A stretch of 64,000 bases of DNA from Lacihabitans sp. LS3-19. Its GTDB lineage: Bacteria > Bacteroidota > Bacteroidia > Cytophagales > Spirosomataceae. Shown one piece after another: positions 45,073 through 53,274 of the stretch. Where the stretch lies: positions 310,001-374,000 of the forward strand of contig NZ_RJUA01000001.1 in NCBI RefSeq assembly GCF_024343575.1, given 5' to 3'. The notes below the pieces were generated by a model. The model saw only the letters and a program-made list of their open reading frames with translations, was not told where the DNA came from and searched no databases. The first letter of the stretch is position 1. Each line of letters starts with the position of its first letter. Made by a program: the position numbers and the translations under genes.

Positions 45073-46391
45073 AAATTAAACTTTTCGATTCTCCTGTACA
45101 AAGCCTGCCTGCTGATTCCCATCTCTTTCGAGGCATCAGTGATATTACCGTTAAATTTCTTCAAAGTCTTTACTATCAGTTGCTTTTCTAAGTCTTCAAG
45201 GTAATAAGAATCTACTATAAGGGGTTCTGCAGTAGATGTTTTTCTTATCACAAAATCCTCTTCGGCCAGTTGTAGACTTTGGGTTACTATTACGGCTCTT
45301 TCTATTACATGTTGCAGCTCACGTACATTGCCCGGCCAATGATAAGACATTAACTTTTTTTGCAAGGCCACACTAATTCTTTTAATTTTTCGGTTGTATT
45401 TTTTAGCATAAATTCCCAAGAAGTGCTCTGCCAAAAGCAGAATATCTGAGCCTCTTTCTCGCAAAGGCGGCAAATTGATTTCTATGGTGTTGATTCTAAA
45501 AAGAAGGTCTTGTCTAAAAGTTTTTTCGTTTACTTTTTCATAGATCGCCTCGTTGGTAGCACATATTAGTCTTGCATCAAACGGAATCTGTTTGTTAGAG
45601 CCAACTTTCACCACGTTTCGGTTTTGGATAGCAAACAAGAGTTTGTTTTGCAAAGTAAGTGGCACATTTCCTATTTCATCAAGGAAGATCGTTCCTTTGT
45701 CTGCTTCTTGAAATCTTCCTATGCGTTCATCTCTAGCATCGGTAAACGCTCCTTTTACATGCCCAAAGAGTTCGCTCTCAAACAAGTTTTCACTTACTGA
45801 ACCCAAATCAGCATGTACAAAAGTCTTCTCTTTTCGTTTTGATTGTTTGTGAATTTCTCTAGCTACCAAGTCTTTACCTGTGCCATTTTCTCCTAAAATA
45901 AGTATATTAGCATCTGTAGCAGAAACTTGTTTTATTAAATCGAGAACCACTTTTATTTCGTCAGATTCGCCTATTATTTCTGATTTTTCCTCGAGTTTTT
46001 CTATGTTTTCACTTTTAGAAAAAACACTTCGGAGAGTTTCTAAAAGTTTGTCATTTACCCAAGGTTTAAGAATAAAATCCGCAGCTCCGTTTTTTATAGC
46101 CCTAACGGCCATTTCAATATCACCAAAGGCAGTAAAGAGGATAATTTTTTGTTTTTTGTTTTTATCTAAAATAAAATCTAACCAATAGAATCCTTCGTTT
46201 CCGGTGTTTACGTCTCGACTAAAGTTCATGTCGAGCAGTATAATATCAAAGCTGAAATTGTTGAGTAAATATGGGATTTTCTCAGGGTTTTTTTCTATTT
46301 CTACAGATTTAAAATGTCGCTTCAGCAATAGCTTCGCCGCATTGAGAATGTCAACGTCGTCGTCCACTATTAAAATACTTTTATCTTGCAT
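45069..46391 (-). CDS. NtrC-family sigma-54-dependent response regulator
   Basis: 440 residues: receiver domain (about 1-120) with phospho-acceptor D54 in DIILLDMNFSRD; AAA+ domain with Walker A GENGTGKD (167-174), GAFTDA (214-219, a variant of the sigma-54-contacting GAFTGA loop) and LDEIGNVPL (Walker B region); and a Fis-type helix-turn-helix at the C-terminus (NITDASKEMGISRQALYRRI). It activates sigma-54 promoters from upstream sites. The two matching four-half-site elements in this window (29347-29386 and 48537-48576), each 54 bases before a -24/-12-like sequence, are its most likely targets, one of them in front of its own operon. Confidence 0.94.
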   Translation of the reverse strand: MQDKSILIVDDDVDILNAAKLLLKRHFKSVEIEKNPEKIPYLLNNFSFDIILLDMNFSRDVNTGNEGFYWLDFILDKNKKQKIILFTAFGDIEMAVRAIKNGAADFILKPWVNDKLLETLRSVFSKSENIEKLEEKSEIIGESDEIKVVLDLIKQVSATDANILILGENGTGKDLVAREIHKQSKRKEKTFVHADLGSVSENLFESELFGHVKGAFTDARDERIGRFQEADKGTIFLDEIGNVPLTLQNKLLFAIQNRNVVKVGSNKQIPFDARLICATNEAIYEKVNEKTFRQDLLFRINTIEINLPPLRERGSDILLLAEHFLGIYAKKYNRKIKRISVALQKKLMSYHWPGNVRELQHVIERAVIVTQSLQLAEEDFVIRKTSTAEPLIVDSYYLEDLEKQLIVKTLKKFNGNITDASKEMGISRQALYRRIEKFNL

Positions 46392-46444
46392 TAGGCGGTA
46401 GAAATTTATGTAAATCTAAGAAAGCTTTTAAAATAACCCATGTT

Positions 46445-47746
46445 TTAGAGAAAATCAAATTCTCCAGATTGATAATATCCAAGGAGTTTTTTCTGCAAAA
46501 TCCACCTGAATTTTGTCTGAATTTGGTTGGCATTTGCCCGTGCCAAATTGGTTTGGGCTAAAGCAAACTCTATTGGGTTTATAGTTCCTGCGTCTATTCT
46601 AAGTTCCACATACTTTAAGTTTTCTTCGCTGATTTCTACTTGCTTACTTGCATTTTTATAGCGTTCGCCAAAAGCAGTTAATAGTAATCTGGCAGTTTCA
46701 ATGTCTTGATTTAGCGTATTTTGGCTAATTTGTTTAGTGTTTTCTACCATTTTTTTCTGAACATTTAAGAATTGCGTTCTTGGAGAATTCTGAAATTTAG
46801 AGAAAATAGGAATCGCAATATTCAGTGAAAACGAGCCATTTCTTGTATCATTTACTTGTTGGAAAAAACTCCTTTCGCTATTGGTAGAAGCATAAAAAGT
46901 GGCATATTGTCCGTAAAGATTAACTTCTGGAAAATTCTCCGCTTTATTGGCTTTTATTAGTTTCTCAAAGCTTTTGGATTGAAGGTTTAGGCTTTTATAT
47001 TCTGGCAAAAACTCTACTGGATTGCTACTTTCATTGTACACTGTTTCCTGCCCGATTTCAAAAGGAATTATTTGTTCAAAAACCACACTTTCATTCGGTT
47101 TAATGTTCATCAATTGAAACAAAGTCAATCTTGCAATTTGGTGATTATATTCCGCATCTATTTGGCTTCCTTCATCAGCAGCTACTTGGTTTTTAAACTG
47201 AATCAGTTCGAGTTTTCCAGAGGTGCCAGCATCCAACATTTTTTGTTGTTTTGCTATTTGTGTTCTTGAGTTTTCTACTTGTTTTTTGCTTGCTTCTAAC
47301 AATTCTTGTGTGGCTAAAACATCCAAATATGCCTTCAAAATATTAATAGAGAGCCTATTTCCTTCGGTTTCAATATTATAGGTTTCGGCATTTTGCAGAA
47401 TTTGAGCACTTTCTGTCAAGTATTGTTTTTGAAAACCCTTAAAAACTGGCATACTCACTTGTAGTCCGCCATAAGTCGAGTTGTAAAGTTGATTAATGTA
47501 GTCGTTGGAGAAACGGTCGATAGACCTTCCAAAATTCATTCCTTGCGACAAGACAGCCTGAGTCGTAGGCAGCTTGTTGGCTTTTGCAGAGGCAAGGTTT
47601 GAATTTGCAACTTCTGCGTTTATAATCGTTTTTTGGTAAGTAGGGTTGTTACTTTTTGCAACTTCAATGCATTTTTTTAAGGTAAATGTCTGCCCAGAGA
47701 GATTTCCAACAAATAAAACTCCAATAATTATAAATAGCTTTTTCAT
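46445..47746 (-). CDS. TolC-family outer-membrane efflux protein
   Basis: The frame is open to 47797, but the ATG at 47746 begins a standard signal peptide (KKLFIIIGVLFVGNLSGQ), giving 433 residues. Two long alpha-helical repeats are seen, each with the alternating heptads of the family: TLKKCIEVAKSNNPTYQKTI at the start of the mature protein, and IETARLLLTAFGERYKNASK in the second repeat; the usual conserved RIDAGTINPIEFALAQTNLA lies near the end. It forms the outer-membrane duct for a tripartite pump. The ATPase gene is 38 bases upstream, but no periplasmic adaptor (HlyD type) gene is in the operon. Confidence 0.92.
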   Translation of the reverse strand: MKKLFIIIGVLFVGNLSGQTFTLKKCIEVAKSNNPTYQKTIINAEVANSNLASAKANKLPTTQAVLSQGMNFGRSIDRFSNDYINQLYNSTYGGLQVSMPVFKGFQKQYLTESAQILQNAETYNIETEGNRLSINILKAYLDVLATQELLEASKKQVENSRTQIAKQQKMLDAGTSGKLELIQFKNQVAADEGSQIDAEYNHQIARLTLFQLMNIKPNESVVFEQIIPFEIGQETVYNESSNPVEFLPEYKSLNLQSKSFEKLIKANKAENFPEVNLYGQYATFYASTNSERSFFQQVNDTRNGSFSLNIAIPIFSKFQNSPRTQFLNVQKKMVENTKQISQNTLNQDIETARLLLTAFGERYKNASKQVEISEENLKYVELRIDAGTINPIEFALAQTNLARANANQIQTKFRWILQKKLLGYYQSGEFDFL

Positions 47747-47784
47747 AGTTTGTACATTGTAAAAATTAACACTTAAAGAAATTT

Positions 47785-48447
47785 TCAGACCAACCATCCA
47801 TCTTTCAAATTCACGACTCTATTTCCATATTCTGCGTTGGTTTTGGAGTGGGTCACCTGCACTATCGTTACACCGTCTTTCTGGTTCAATTCTTTGAAGA
47901 CCTGCATAATATACTCTGCTTGGTCGGAGTGTAAATTGCCCGTGGGTTCGTCAGCAAAAATGATTTTTGGCTGTGCTACCAATGCCCGAGCTATACCAAC
48001 TAACTGCTGCTGGCCACCTGAGAGCTGATTTGGGAAAAGGTCTTTTTTGGCGACAATTTGAAATCTGTCTAAGATATCTGCCACACGACTTTTCCGTTCT
48101 GATGACGATATGTTTTGGTAAAGTAGCGGCGTTTCTATGTTTTCGTAAACGGTTAGCTCATCTATCAAATGATAAGCTTGAAATACAAAACCAATGGTAT
48201 TTCGATGAATTTCTGTTTTCTTTTTTTCCGTTAAAGAAGTCACGTTTTCTTCTAACAGGTTATATGTGCCTTCTGAGGCTTCTTCTAATAAACCTAAAAT
48301 ATGCAAAAGCGTAGATTTACCCGAGCCCGATGGTCCCATTATAGACACAAACTCACCCGCTTCTATCTTCAGATTTATATTTTTTAAAATAAATACTTTC
48401 CCAAAACCCTGTTTGAAATATTTGCCGACATTCGAAAGTTCTATCAT
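47785..48447 (-). CDS. ABC transporter ATP-binding protein (LolD/MacB-ATPase type)
   Basis: The ATG at 48447 (MIELSNVGKYFKQG) is preferred over the upstream ATG of the same frame at 48489, giving 220 residues, the length of ATPases that serve FtsX-type permeases. Walker A is GPSGSGKS (38-45), the signature LSGGQQQLVGIARAL, and Walker B IIFADEP. It is the first gene of the operon with TolC, the NtrC-type regulator and the kinase. Because all FtsX-type permeases in the window lack an adjacent ATPase, this is a candidate energiser for them. Confidence 0.94.
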   Translation of the reverse strand: MIELSNVGKYFKQGFGKVFILKNINLKIEAGEFVSIMGPSGSGKSTLLHILGLLEEASEGTYNLLEENVTSLTEKKKTEIHRNTIGFVFQAYHLIDELTVYENIETPLLYQNISSSERKSRVADILDRFQIVAKKDLFPNQLSGGQQQLVGIARALVAQPKIIFADEPTGNLHSDQAEYIMQVFKELNQKDGVTIVQVTHSKTNAEYGNRVVNLKDGWLV

Positions 48448-48473
48448 AGTTTTTTTCTTTGAATATAGAAGAT

Positions 48474-48488
48474 TCGAATTTTGTGCCA
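48474..48488 (-). promoter_or_regulatory. Sigma-54-like -24/-12 promoter of the ATPase-TolC-regulator operon
   Basis: On the - strand TGGCAC (48488-48483, perfect -24 box) is followed by five bases and TCGA (48477-48474, poor -12 box against TTGC). The -24 box starts exactly 54 bases after the four-half-site element. The weak -12 box lowers confidence, but the identical distance in the second copy at 29.4 kb supports it. Transcription would begin about 15 bases before the ATG. Confidence 0.55.
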
Positions 48489-48536
48489 AAAATTTAAAGG
48501 TTTAATTATTAGTGTTTTAATATTAAATAAATAGAT

Positions 48537-48576
48537 TTTTTCGTCCGAAAATGGACAAAAAAGTACGGAGATGGAC
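48537..48576 (-). promoter_or_regulatory. Four-half-site upstream activator element (copy B)
   Basis: On the - strand GTCC (48576), GTAC (48566), GTCC (48556) and GGAC (48546) start exactly 10 bases apart and are followed by GAAAAA (48542-48537). The arrangement and order are those of copy A at 29347-29386; only the third half-site differs (GTCC here, GTTC there), while the 6-base gap sequences are different. It starts immediately after the MFS gene stop codon. The likely binder is the NtrC-type regulator of this operon. Confidence 0.72.
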
Positions 48577-48582
48577 AGACGT

Positions 48583-49803
48583 TTAATCTATAAAATTGAG
48601 GTCTTTGTTAAATGTTTCGTCGAGTTTGAAAATGGCCCAAATCGCAAAAACGAATACAATACTTTCAATGAAAAGTAAGGTGTTTAAAAAGTTTTTGAAA
48701 AGATAGATATTGAGGTTGGGTATTAAAATGGTAAACAAAAAAACAGAAGATCTGGCTAAAGAAAAAAGCAAAGTTGTTGCACTTCCTCGTTTATTGGTAC
48801 CGAATTGTTCAATTGCAAATATCAAAAACTCGAAAAGATAGCCAGACGATAAACCATAAAGAACTACGATAATATAAAAATAAGGTACGCTATTAAGGCC
48901 TTTTTCGCCTAAAAAACCATTAAAACTGGTAAAAACACTAATAAGTAAGAGTGAAAAAAAACATATTTTGAAGATTAATCTTCGGGATTTGAAGTAATTA
49001 GTTAAAATAGGTATCAATATAAAACCACTTATTGCACCTAAGACAAAGCATATTGCTAACGAATCCTTTTTTACAGATACTTGATAGGTTTGGTAAATTT
49101 CCGAAGTTAGAAATGTAGAACCCGCCGTAATTACATAAATGGGTAAGAGGCCAAACAGAAGTAAATAAAATTTTCGACTTTTTAAGGTATTTAAAATGCT
49201 AGATAAACCATCATTGTCTTTTTTGATTTTTAAAAAAATGTCTGATTCGAATGTTGCAAATCGGGCCAACATTATCAATAATCCCCCAAGGCCAGCAACA
49301 AAATAAATATTTCTCCAATCGAAATATTTACTCGAGATGCTTAATATTAACACTGCACTAAATCCAAAAATAGCTATTAAAGCAACAAAAAGGCTGTTTT
49401 TTGATCTGGGGAATATTTCACTTATTAATACTATACCTATTCCAAGTTCTGGGGCTAAGCCAAATCCTACAATGAATTTTAAAACTAAAAAGGTATTAAT
49501 ATTTGTAACAAACCCTCCAAGAAATGTACCCAAGGAGTATATGAAAATTGAAGTAAAAAGGATAAAAAGCCTTCCTTTAACATCTGCCCAAAAACTAAAT
49601 ACTAAGGCTCCTGTGAGAATACCCAATGATTGTATTACAAGCACTAAGGTGTTAAAAAATAAAATTTTGTCGGGGAGAATTTGTAAGTCAGTATATAGCG
49701 TATCTCCCAATACATAAGGCAAATTGACAATAAAAGAGTTAGAAAAATAAGCCAAAATGGATGTAACAAGTGTAATGTTTTTGTTGTCTAGTTTGGTTGT
49801 CAT
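48583..49803 (-). CDS. MFS transporter
   Basis: 406 residues with about 12 membrane helices. Family features include GALVFSFWADVKGRLFIL near 62-79, the loop between helices 2 and 3 with the DxxGR pattern of the major facilitator superfamily, and FGLAPELGIGIVLISEIFPR near 114-133. The substrate is not evident. The protein lacks a recognised soluble domain. It reads toward the ATPase operon, whose activator element starts directly after its stop codon; no terminator was found between them. Confidence 0.87.
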   Translation of the reverse strand: MTTKLDNKNITLVTSILAYFSNSFIVNLPYVLGDTLYTDLQILPDKILFFNTLVLVIQSLGILTGALVFSFWADVKGRLFILFTSIFIYSLGTFLGGFVTNINTFLVLKFIVGFGLAPELGIGIVLISEIFPRSKNSLFVALIAIFGFSAVLILSISSKYFDWRNIYFVAGLGGLLIMLARFATFESDIFLKIKKDNDGLSSILNTLKSRKFYLLLFGLLPIYVITAGSTFLTSEIYQTYQVSVKKDSLAICFVLGAISGFILIPILTNYFKSRRLIFKICFFSLLLISVFTSFNGFLGEKGLNSVPYFYIIVVLYGLSSGYLFEFLIFAIEQFGTNKRGSATTLLFSLARSSVFLFTILIPNLNIYLFKNFLNTLLFIESIVFVFAIWAIFKLDETFNKDLNFID

Positions 49804-49950
49804 TAATATTTTATGGTAAAGTTTGGTTTAATAACGTAAAATTGTTTGGAAAATATTATTTTCAAATTTAACAAATATATTTACAGAATTGCATCCAATT
49901 GTTATTTCGAACCAATTTCCTAAATTATCTTTACCAGAAATTTTTTTAAG

Positions 49951-51399
49951 ATGCTTCTAAGCGAAATATTATACAACATACCTTTAAAGTCGGTTTCTGG
50001 TAGAACAGATATTAACGTTTTAAAAATCGAGTTTGATTCTAGAAAAATAGAAGCAGGAACTCTTTTTGTAGCTATTCCCGGCACACAGGTGGATGGTCAT
50101 AATTTCATTGAAAAAGCTATAGAAATGGGTGCCATAGCAATACTTTGTGAAAGATTCCCAGAAGTTTTATCTGAAAATATTACCTATGTTTTGGTTGAAA
50201 ATTCGGCCAAATCAATGGGGATAGCGGCAGGGAATTTTTATAGCAATCCTTCAAAAAACCTGACACTTGTAGGTGTTACTGGTACCAACGGAAAAACATC
50301 AATAGCCACTTTACTATTCAATCTTTTCCGTAAACTTGGTTATAAATGTGGCTTGCTTTCTACAGTTCAAAATCAAATAGAAGATGATATAATTCCTTCA
50401 ACACATACCACGCCTGATTCAGTGAAAATCAATGAATTGATGTCAGAAATGTACCGAAAGGGCTGTGTATATGTTTTTATGGAGGTGAGTTCGCATGCAG
50501 TAGAAATGCAACGAATCTCAGGCTTAACATTTGCAGGAGGTATTTTTACCAATATTACGCAAGACCATTTAGATTTCCACGGCACTTTTGACAATTACAT
50601 AAAAGCCAAGAAAGGTTTTTTTGATATGTTGCCCAAAACGGCGTTTGCTCTTACAAATGCTGACGATAAAAACGGTAAAGTGATGTTGCAAAACACTGCG
50701 GCCTCTAAAAATTCATATTCTTTAAAAAACATTGGGAATTTTAAGGGAAAAGTAATGGATTGTGGGCTATTTGGTTTGCAAATGGACGTAAATGGACAGG
50801 AAGTTTGGTTTAAATTAATAGGTAATTTTAATGCATATAATCTTTTAGCAGTTTATGGAACAGCTATGCTTTTAGGAGAAAATTCTGAAAATGTCCTAAC
50901 TATTTTGTCGGAACTAAAACCACCTCCAGGCAGGTTTGAACAGATAATGGCCCCAGATCAGCGAGTAGGAATTGTTGACTATGCCCACACGCCAGATGCA
51001 TTGCAAAATGTATTGGAAACAATCAACGACCTCAGAGAAGGAAAACAAAAAATAATAACGGTGGTAGGCTGTGGAGGCAACCGCGACAAAGGTAAAAGGC
51101 CGTTAATGGCTAAAATAGCCTGTGAACTTTCTGACGTGGTGATATTAACATCGGATAATCCTCGAAATGAAGAACCTGAGGATATTTTGGCAGATATGCA
51201 AGCAGGAGTAAGTATTACCCAAAGACGAAAAGTAAATCAAGTAACAGATAGGAGAGAAGCAATAAAGCAAGCAGCTGCATTAGCAGGTCCTCAAGATATA
51301 ATTTTAGTGGCGGGTAAAGGTCACGAAACCTACCAAGATGTAAAAGGAGTAAAAAGCCATTTTGACGACAAAGAGGAGCTAGGTTTGGCGTTTAAATAA
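49951..51399 (+). CDS. murE: UDP-N-acetylmuramoyl-tripeptide synthetase MurE (meso-diaminopimelate-adding)
   Basis: 482 residues, a normal MurE length. The ATP-binding loop GVTGTNGKTS lies at about 108-117, the central domain carries THTTPDSVKINELMSEM, and the amino-acid-recognition motif DNPR occurs in TSDNPRNEEPEDI near 403. The DNPR form is the signature of enzymes adding meso-diaminopimelate rather than lysine. It works in the cytoplasm on UDP-MurNAc-Ala-Glu. It stands alone here rather than in a division and cell-wall cluster; murF is about 4.5 kb away on the other strand. The C-terminus GKGHETYQDVKG is typical. Confidence 0.95.
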   Translation: MLLSEILYNIPLKSVSGRTDINVLKIEFDSRKIEAGTLFVAIPGTQVDGHNFIEKAIEMGAIAILCERFPEVLSENITYVLVENSAKSMGIAAGNFYSNPSKNLTLVGVTGTNGKTSIATLLFNLFRKLGYKCGLLSTVQNQIEDDIIPSTHTTPDSVKINELMSEMYRKGCVYVFMEVSSHAVEMQRISGLTFAGGIFTNITQDHLDFHGTFDNYIKAKKGFFDMLPKTAFALTNADDKNGKVMLQNTAASKNSYSLKNIGNFKGKVMDCGLFGLQMDVNGQEVWFKLIGNFNAYNLLAVYGTAMLLGENSENVLTILSELKPPPGRFEQIMAPDQRVGIVDYAHTPDALQNVLETINDLREGKQKIITVVGCGGNRDKGKRPLMAKIACELSDVVILTSDNPRNEEPEDILADMQAGVSITQRRKVNQVTDRREAIKQAAALAGPQDIILVAGKGHETYQDVKGVKSHFDDKEELGLAFK

Positions 51400-51400
51400 T

Positions 51401-51519
51401 GCCAATGTTTATGTCCTCACAAACAACCCAGCTAATGTTTGTGTCCTAGCAAACATCACTATGCCAATGTTTGTGTCCTCACAAACATTACTATGCCCAT
51501 TTCCCCTCAAACATCACTT
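51401..51519. repeat. Four imperfect tandem repeats of 30-32 bases with a hairpin
   Basis: Copies start at 51401, 51431, 51463 and 51495 (GCCAATGTTT, GCTAATGTTT, GCCAATGTTT, GCCCATTT). Copy 3 is a perfect hairpin: AATGTTTGTG (51465-51474), TCCT, CACAAACATT. Copies 1, 2 and 4 keep it with mismatches. The array begins right after the murE stop and runs into the 3' end of the convergent SRPBCC gene, so it may act as a two-way terminator. It is not a CRISPR array, because the units are adjacent without spacers. Confidence 0.75.
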
Positions 51520-51972
51520 ACCTTTCGGGAACATCTTTTCCAAAACAACCTTCCTATAGGTAAAAATCCCACGCACCTTAGCGTCCACAAAAAGTTTACC
51601 AGCTATCCAACCGAAAATCCATTTGCCTACATCGTAGTGCAATATGTCAGTCATTAATACACCGCCTTCTACAGCCTTAAAATGATGCTCATGGTGCCAA
51701 ATATTGTAGGGTCCTAGACGCTGCTCATCCACAAAAAACTCATTTTCCTTTACATGTGTTATTTCAGTAACCCAGTTTAGCGGAATGTTGAGCATGGGAG
51801 ATACTTTATAACTGATCATCAAACCTTCGTACATCTTTTCAGGTATGTCATATAGGATTTGAAAGGTCATCTCGGGTGGCGTAATTTCGTTCAAATTTTT
51901 TGGTGACGAAAAAAAATCCCATGCTTTTTCAAGGCTAATTGGCAAAAACTGTTCGACTTCGAGACGTTTCAT
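51514..51972 (-). CDS. SRPBCC (START-like) ligand-binding protein
   Basis: 152 residues beginning MKRLEVEQFLPISLEKAWDF, the usual start of the SRPBCC fold with a long C-terminal helix. Other family features: FSSPKNLNEITPPEMTFQIL and GPYNIWHHEHHFKAVEGGVL. Such proteins bind a hydrophobic ligand, and many are of unknown function. The gene converges on murE, and its last codons lie in the repeat tract at 51401-51519. Confidence 0.85.
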   Translation of the reverse strand: MKRLEVEQFLPISLEKAWDFFSSPKNLNEITPPEMTFQILYDIPEKMYEGLMISYKVSPMLNIPLNWVTEITHVKENEFFVDEQRLGPYNIWHHEHHFKAVEGGVLMTDILHYDVGKWIFGWIAGKLFVDAKVRGIFTYRKVVLEKMFPKGK

Positions 51973-52191
51973 TATCTGGTGTTACGTTTGTTGATTTCCT
52001 ATGTTAAACCTTTTATATTATGCTTTGTTTTCAAAAACCAGCACTTATATTTTTGAAGGAAAATGTTTTGGTCGGTAAAATTCATGGTATTGTCGGGTTA
52101 ACACATAAAAAGGTCGTTTTTATAGGATTTATTTATTTTAAAATTGTAGATTTATAAGATTTTTATCTCTATAATTTATTCAATTATTCTC

Positions 52192-53238
52192 ATGAAAAAA
52201 ACAGACAATTCTTCGGTTTCACGTCGTCAGTTCCTAACCAATGCTGCACTTGTAACAGGTTCGGTATTTGGAGCTAGCAAAATATTCGGTGCACCAGCTA
52301 TTATTTCGGATTTATATAAAACTGGCTCTTTGATCAAAGGCGTTCAGATTGGCGTCATTACCTATTCGTTTAGGGAAATGAAAGACCAAAGTGCGGAGGC
52401 AACGTTGCAATATATTCTTGACTCAGGAATAAGTGCCACAGAACTCATGGGAGATCCTGCCGAAGTATATGCAGGAAGACCGCAGAATCCTGTTGATTTT
52501 CGTAGTTTTTTCCCTTTGATGAGAAAAAGAAGAGAAAAACAACCTCTGACTGACGAAGAAAACAAAAAACTTGATGAGTCAGAAGCATTAATGAAAGAAT
52601 ATAATGCGGAAGTAAAAAAATGGAGGTTGTCTGCTCCTATGAATAAGTTTGAGGAATTTGGTAAAATGTATAAGAAAGCGGGTGTTAAAATTTATGGTTT
52701 TAAGCCCAGTGCATTTGGAAAAGACAATTCAGATGAAGAAGTAGCTTACGGAATGAAAGCAGCTAAAGCATTAGGAGCTAACCAAGTAACTTTAGAACAT
52801 CCTTCTGACGATGCCCAAACGCTTAGATTAGGGAAAATAGCTGAAAAATATGGCGTAAAAGTTGGTTATCATGGTCATGAGCAACAAACGCCAACTTTCT
52901 GGGACACAGCTTTAGCTCAATCTCCAGCCAACGGAATGAATCTCGACCTAGGTCACTTTGTGGCGGCGGGAAACATTGAGCCGATAGCATTTGTGAATAA
53001 AATGCACAATAATATCTTGAGTATGCACATCAAAGACCGTCAAAATGCTGCTCATGGAAAAGGTAATTTACCTTGGGGTACAGGAGATACACCTCTAGTA
53101 GAAGTATTAAAAATGATGAGAGACAATAAATACAAATTCCCAGCTACTGTAGAATTGGAATACAAAATACCAGAAGGCTCCGATTCAGTAAAGGAAGTAC
53201 AGAAATGTTTGGAATATTGTAAGCGTGCGTTATCATAA
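52192..53238 (+). CDS. Sugar phosphate isomerase/epimerase-like TIM barrel with Tat signal
   Basis: 348 residues. A twin-arginine signal (SRRQFLTNA at about 10-18) and hydrophobic region precede the xylose-isomerase-like TIM barrel. Metal-ligand-type residues are visible in HVSH-like positions: KVGYHGHEQQTPTF near 223-236, MNLDLGHFVAAGN near 251-263 and LSMHIKDRQNA near 277-287. Such exported proteins often occur with periplasmic sugar oxidoreductases, as found elsewhere in this window at 20659 and 40603. A charged insertion at about 103-140 (RKRREKQPLTDEENKKLDES) interrupts the barrel. The substrate is unknown. A clear terminator follows. Confidence 0.85.
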   Translation: MKKTDNSSVSRRQFLTNAALVTGSVFGASKIFGAPAIISDLYKTGSLIKGVQIGVITYSFREMKDQSAEATLQYILDSGISATELMGDPAEVYAGRPQNPVDFRSFFPLMRKRREKQPLTDEENKKLDESEALMKEYNAEVKKWRLSAPMNKFEEFGKMYKKAGVKIYGFKPSAFGKDNSDEEVAYGMKAAKALGANQVTLEHPSDDAQTLRLGKIAEKYGVKVGYHGHEQQTPTFWDTALAQSPANGMNLDLGHFVAAGNIEPIAFVNKMHNNILSMHIKDRQNAAHGKGNLPWGTGDTPLVEVLKMMRDNKYKFPATVELEYKIPEGSDSVKEVQKCLEYCKRALS

Positions 53239-53252
53239 AAAAAATAAAAATT

Positions 53253-53274
53253 AGAGCCGAAAGGCTCTTTTTTT
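53253..53274 (+). terminator. Intrinsic terminator after the sugar isomerase gene
   Basis: AGAGCC (53253-53258), a GAAA tetraloop and GGCTCT (53263-53268) form a 6-base hairpin followed by a T run to 53274. It lies 14 bases after the isomerase stop. The convergent serine-hydrolase gene ends within its T run. Confidence 0.85.

Noticed and set aside
51401-51519. Possible CRISPR array
   Set aside because: The ~31-base units are directly adjacent, with no spacers between them, and no cas genes are near.
51439-51657. 72-residue frame on the + strand after murE
   Set aside because: It consists of the tandem repeats and the antisense of the SRPBCC gene, and has no protein-like features.
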